Assembly (NCBI RefSeq): GCF_022968395.1
Contig: NZ_JALJQZ010000026.1
Coordinates: 1 to 56,276, forward strand
Source of the DNA: Affinirhizobium lemnae
Lineage (GTDB): Bacteria > Pseudomonadota > Alphaproteobacteria > Rhizobiales > Rhizobiaceae
Direction: 5' to 3'
DNA length: 56,276 nt
The translations under genes and the position numbers were made by a program. The notes under the pieces were generated by a model, which did not search any database, was not told the origin of the DNA, and saw only the letters and a program-made list of their open reading frames with translations. Below, in pieces: positions 53,014-56,276 of the stretch (the first letter of the stretch is position 1; each line of letters begins with the position of its first letter).

Positions 53014-53174
53014 CGGCAGCCCCCTTTCTAAGCAGATGCAACTGTCCGGCAGATCATACGCAAGATCCTGCTCCCATGCCAATTTGCACAATTGATAGAA
53101 TTGCGCTTGATTTTGATGGGTGAAGCACGACCATAACTGTACGAGATGAGGCTTCAATAATTTCAGGATTTTCC

Positions 53175-54020
53175 ATGCGCGATGATTTGCCGACCGTCAG
53201 CTTTCCGACCACGATAACGGTTCCCGCTCTAGGGATCGGAACGTGGAAGATGGGAGAGGACCCGGACAAGGTGCCGGACGAGATGAGCAGCATTCGGGCT
53301 GCCCTTGAATGTGGCTGGAGCGTTGTCGATACCGCCGAAATGTACGGCGAAGGCGGAGCAGAACTTGTGGTGGGCGCAGCTTTGCGCGGCTGCCGCGAAA
53401 AGGCATTCGTGGTCAGCAAGGTCTACCCCTGGAACGCAAGCACACAAGGCGTGCAGGATGCCTGCGCCCGCAGCCTTGAACGGCTGGCCATCGACAAGAT
53501 TGACCTCTATCTCCTCCACTGGCGTGGCGACGTGCCTCTGACAGAAACAGTCGCGGGCATGGAAATCCTGCGTCAGCAAGACATGATTGGTGCCTGGGGC
53601 GTATCGAACTTCGATGTCGATGACATGGAAGAGCTGTTTTCCATTCCGGGTGGAGAAAACTGCGCTGCGAACCAGGTTCTCTATAACGCGGCTCGTCGCG
53701 GCATAGAATTCGATCTCCTGCCATGGTGCCAGGAGCGCAGCCTGCCCGTTATGGCCTATTCTCCGCTGGGACAGGGTGATCTGCTGCACCACAAGGAAAT
53801 CATCCGCCTGTCGAAAGCCTATCAGGCAACACCTGCGCAAATTGCGCTCGCCTTTGTGCTGGAACGCGATGGCGTTCTGGCAATTCCGAAAACCAGTCGG
53901 CCGGATCGTATTCGTGAACTGAGCGAAGCCGTGGATCTGGAGATCTCTGACGAGGACTGGGCGGAGCTGGATCGCGCACTCGCTCCACCTGCAGCCAAGA
54001 AACCGCTTGAAATGATCTGA
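53175..54020 (+). CDS. Aldo/keto reductase
   Basis: A 281-residue AKR barrel with the catalytic tetrad in place: Asp and Tyr in [13 protein letters not shown], Lys in VVSKVYPW, His in YLLHWRG. The NADPH-binding end has [13 protein letters not shown], in the place of the usual IPKTS/T-x(4)-R/N motif. It should reduce small aldehydes or ketones; the natural substrate is unknown. It is divergent from nthA with 161 bases between. Confidence 0.9.
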   Translation: MRDDLPTVSFPTTITVPALGIGTWKMGEDPDKVPDEMSSIRAALECGWSVVDTAEMYGEGGAELVVGAALRGCREKAFVVSKVYPWNASTQGVQDACARSLERLAIDKIDLYLLHWRGDVPLTETVAGMEILRQQDMIGAWGVSNFDVDDMEELFSIPGGENCAANQVLYNAARRGIEFDLLPWCQERSLPVMAYSPLGQGDLLHHKEIIRLSKAYQATPAQIALAFVLERDGVLAIPKTSRPDRIRELSEAVDLEISDEDWAELDRALAPPAAKKPLEMI

Positions 54021-54023
54021 TCG

Positions 54024-54051
54024 AAAAAAACGGCGGGAAACGATCTCGCCG
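54024..54051 (-). terminator. Intrinsic terminator of the chemoreceptor gene
   Basis: On the minus strand CGGCG...CGCCG around an 11-base inner region that can partly pair, followed by TTTTTTT. It lies 26 bases after the stop codon at 54077. Confidence 0.75.
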
Positions 54052-54076
54052 CCATCTTCATCTTATTCGGGAAGGA

Positions 54077-56020
54077 TCAAAACTCTTCCCAGCTCTCCGC
54101 CGTGGCAGCACGGCCGGAGAAGGCGGCCGCCAGTTTTCGGCCAAGGCTGCGTGCCGGAGAAACCACCGGCTGTGTTGCAGCCGATCGTGTTGCGGGAGCC
54201 GCCACGACAACACCCTGGACCGGACCGCGACCGGAATTTGAGAGCCGGAACTGCGCCAGCAATTGCGCAAGCGATGCGGACTCCTTGGCCAGGGAATGGC
54301 TTGCCGCATTGGTTTCCTCCACCATTGCCGCATTCTTCTGGGTATCCTGATCCATCTGGTTTACAGCGGTGTTGATCTGCTGCAGACCCGAAGACTGCTC
54401 CTGAGCCGCCTCGACGATGGCACTTACATGGCCATTGATCTCGACTACTTCGGACGAGATCTTGGTCAGCGCCTCGCCAGTCTGCCCCACCAGAGCCACG
54501 CCAGACTGCACATGCTCGTTGGACGTGGTGATCAGACCCTTGATATCCTTCGCCGCGCTAGCCGACCGCTGCGCAAGTTCCCGCACCTCCTGCGCCACGA
54601 CGGCAAAACCTTTGCCTGCTTCCCCCGCCCGCGCCGCCTCAACACCAGCATTCAGCGCCAGCAGGTTGGTCTGGAACGCGATCTCGTCGATGACACTGAT
54701 GATGCTGGAAATCTCGGAAGAGGATTTCTCGATCTGCTGCATGGCAATGACGGCGCGACGAACCACCTCGCCGGAACGTTCTGCCTCCGCCTTGGTGTGC
54801 GCGACCAGTGAACCGGCTTCCTGCGCCCGACGTGTCGAGTCCTTCACGGCAGTCGTAATCTGCTCCAGCGCCGCAGCCGTCTCCTCGACTGAGGCCGCCT
54901 GCTGCTCTGTGCGCTTTGCCAGATCATCCGCCGAAGCACGGATTTCGTTGGCACCGCCATCGATTACACGGGCATTCTCTGCCACCCGCATCAGGGCATC
55001 CTCAAGCTTGGCGGCTGAATTATTGTAGCTCTGTCGAATGCCATCAAGGCTTGGCACGAAGGCATGGTCGATCCGGTGGGAAACGTCGCCTTCAGACAGG
55101 CGGGTCAGTGCTGCGGCAAGGTGATCCACCGCGAACTGGATATCGGACGCCTCCTGTGCCTTCTGGGCCTCACGCGCCAGTCGCTCCTCTTCGGAAAGAC
55201 TGCGGTTGACCGCAGCTTCCGTTTCCAGTCGCATGCGCTCGACGGCATTGTCCCGGAACACCGAAACCGCCTTAGCCATGGCACCGATCTCATCCTTGCG
55301 ATCAATGCCATCGACAGTTTCGGACACCTCACCACCAGCCAGGCTGATCATGCGGCGTTGAAGCCCTGCAATCGGTCTGTTGATGCCGCGCGTCGCAACG
55401 ATTTGGGCACCCGCAAGCCCTAATCCGAAAAGAAGTGCCAAAGCGGCAAGCGTCATGAGGATCGTACTGTCTGCCTGTTGCTTCAACCCGTTACTGTCGT
55501 CGCGCAAGACGACGAGATTGGCATTGTTCCAGTTTCGCAGATCATCCCGCCACTGCTTCACCTTTTCATCCGACTGAGCGAGGAGTGCAATGGCCGACGG
55601 ACGCTGACCAGCATCCAGCGCAGCAAATGCCTTGTCGAGAATTGCGAAGATCTCGACCACCCGCTGTTTGAAGGCGTTGATGTCGGCTGCGTCCTCCGGC
55701 GTCAGCGATGCAGCTTGGTCCAGCCGCTCATAGAGTGTTTTCTTGGAGTCTTCATAGGTCGACCGAAACTCCGCTCGATTGGCGGCCTCGTCTGAAAGCG
55801 CATATTGGTAGCCGGTATAGGGCGCATTCAGTAGCGATGTAACCGAGCGGAACATATCGCTGGAAGCAACCGTATCCTTCGTCACAAACGAATAGAACAT
55901 ATTTGCAGTGTGGCGATACTCGTAGGATATATAGGCTGCTCCTGCTATCCCGATCGCAGCCATCGGAACGAGCACAGTGTAGATTTTAGACTTGATCGAC
56001 GCGTTCTTGAAGAAAGACAT
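54077..56020 (-). CDS. Methyl-accepting chemotaxis protein
   Basis: A 647-residue chemoreceptor: membrane helix at about 12-33, periplasmic helical ligand domain (about 34-190), second membrane helix (191-213), HAMP, a long linker, then the signalling hairpin (EIAFQTNLLALNAGVEAARA, then GKGFAVVAQEVREL). It ends AESWEEF, close to the xWxxF tether that binds CheR/CheB, so it is probably a methylated, high-abundance type receptor. The ligand is unknown. It is a single gene, with no che genes adjacent. A GTTAAG-act-CTTAAC dyad lies 97-111 bases upstream. Confidence 0.95.
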   Translation of the reverse strand: MSFFKNASIKSKIYTVLVPMAAIGIAGAAYISYEYRHTANMFYSFVTKDTVASSDMFRSVTSLLNAPYTGYQYALSDEAANRAEFRSTYEDSKKTLYERLDQAASLTPEDAADINAFKQRVVEIFAILDKAFAALDAGQRPSAIALLAQSDEKVKQWRDDLRNWNNANLVVLRDDSNGLKQQADSTILMTLAALALLFGLGLAGAQIVATRGINRPIAGLQRRMISLAGGEVSETVDGIDRKDEIGAMAKAVSVFRDNAVERMRLETEAAVNRSLSEEERLAREAQKAQEASDIQFAVDHLAAALTRLSEGDVSHRIDHAFVPSLDGIRQSYNNSAAKLEDALMRVAENARVIDGGANEIRASADDLAKRTEQQAASVEETAAALEQITTAVKDSTRRAQEAGSLVAHTKAEAERSGEVVRRAVIAMQQIEKSSSEISSIISVIDEIAFQTNLLALNAGVEAARAGEAGKGFAVVAQEVRELAQRSASAAKDIKGLITTSNEHVQSGVALVGQTGEALTKISSEVVEINGHVSAIVEAAQEQSSGLQQINTAVNQMDQDTQKNAAMVEETNAASHSLAKESASLAQLLAQFRLSNSGRGPVQGVVVAAPATRSAATQPVVSPARSLGRKLAAAFSGRAATAESWEEF

Positions 56021-56116
56021 GGTCCCTCATGCTGGCCAAATTCAAACGTCGGCGGCATGAGCATCATGATCCAGCGCGCACCAAGGAAGCTGCAGGATCT
56101 CATTCCCGCAATTAAC

Positions 56117-56131
56117 GTTAAGACTCTTAAC
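56117..56131. promoter_or_regulatory. GTTAAG-act-CTTAAC dyad upstream of the chemoreceptor gene
   Basis: Six-base arms with a third TTAA copy to the left (56112-56115). The TTAA half-sites recall CtrA boxes but the spacing (5 and 11, not 7) does not fit well. Confidence 0.3.
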
Positions 56132-56202
56132 AATCGCAATATCTAATAGATAATTCTAAACAGATGATTATGTGTCGCGTTGAAAGCCTCGACGCTGTAC
56201 CT

Positions 56203-56276
56203 AGGCGGTAGTGACGATTTAGCTATTTGAGCCAGATGGCGATGGCTGCGAGTTTGACGAATCCCATGAAGTTGGC
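56203..56276 (-). mobile_element. Right end of an IS5-family element (partial)
   Basis: The transposase tail at 56223-56276 and a CTAG at 56201-56204, the preferred target of IS427-group IS5 elements, suggest that the element ends about here. The other end lies outside the window, so the terminal repeats cannot be compared. Confidence 0.5.
56223..56276 (-). CDS. IS5-family transposase, C-terminal fragment (cut by window edge)
   Basis: The last 17 codons read ANFMGFVKLAAIAIWLK and a TAG stop. This is the typical end of IS5/IS427-type DDE transposases (a Phe-x-x-x-x-x-Leu-Ala-Ala-Ile-x-Ile-Trp-Leu tail). The rest lies beyond the window. Confidence 0.65.
   Translation of the reverse strand, partial: ANFMGFVKLAAIAIWLK

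Overview
The window reads as chromosomal DNA of an alphaproteobacterium of the family Rhizobiaceae (Agrobacterium/Rhizobium group). The basis is the complete very-long-chain fatty acid gene set for lipid A (acpXL to lpxXL), several DUF1127, DUF6074 and DUF6894 small proteins typical of this order, EcfG-type promoter sequences, and many rhizobial-style regulators. Genus and species cannot be fixed from the sequence. Most of it is core or stable accessory chromosome. The only clear mobile-element signal is the tail of an IS5-like transposase cut by the right edge.

Layout. 0.1-5.9 kb: an SRPBCC protein converges on the minus-strand operon acpXL-fabZ-fabF2-fabF1-adh-lpxXL, which builds the 27-hydroxy-C28 acyl chain and attaches it to lipid A. 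6.0-8.5 kb: nucleoside hydrolase, a TSUP permease and adenosylcobinamide kinase. 8.9-18 kb: a lone betaine-type binding protein, an entericidin-like lipoprotein, a formyltransferase-fold protein, a small membrane protein behind an FNR/FixK-like box, a LysR/DUF1127 divergent pair, a GlxA-type AraC regulator, a double-receiver protein and a dimethylglycine dehydrogenase-like flavoprotein. 18-23.4 kb: a large MscS-family channel, small stress proteins, tRNA-Lys and a membrane-anchored nuclease.

23.6-32.4 kb: a tight plus-strand operon, glgE, treS fused to maltokinase, and glgB, forming the whole GlgE pathway from trehalose to branched alpha-glucan. A consensus EcfG general-stress promoter lies directly upstream. 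32.4-36.5 kb: small proteins, trigger factor, tRNA-Leu, a cluster of three hairpins each showing CCTCCTCCC in its loop (a cuckoo/CcsR-like RNA), then two DUF1127 genes. 36.6-48.6 kb: housekeeping and redox genes (nitronate monooxygenase, PhzF, NUDIX, aminotransferase, diguanylate cyclase, ilvC with an adjacent TetR gene, an HxlR/quinone reductase pair, pdxJ). 48.8-56.3 kb: a MerR-LuxR hybrid regulator behind two large dyads, a decayed DUF4405 gene, a RecD-like helicase, a cobalt-type nitrile hydratase operon, an aldo/keto reductase, a chemoreceptor and the IS fragment.

Points most worth following: the cuckoo-like RNA beside DUF1127; a KS-alpha/KS-beta-like FabF1/FabF2 pair in which FabF2 lacks the catalytic Cys; the EcfG promoter driving the GlgE pathway; the MerR-LuxR regulator with its two perfect dyads; and the 16-bp perfect dyad upstream of the aminotransferase gene. 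All family assignments are by eye from the translated sequence; no database search was possible.
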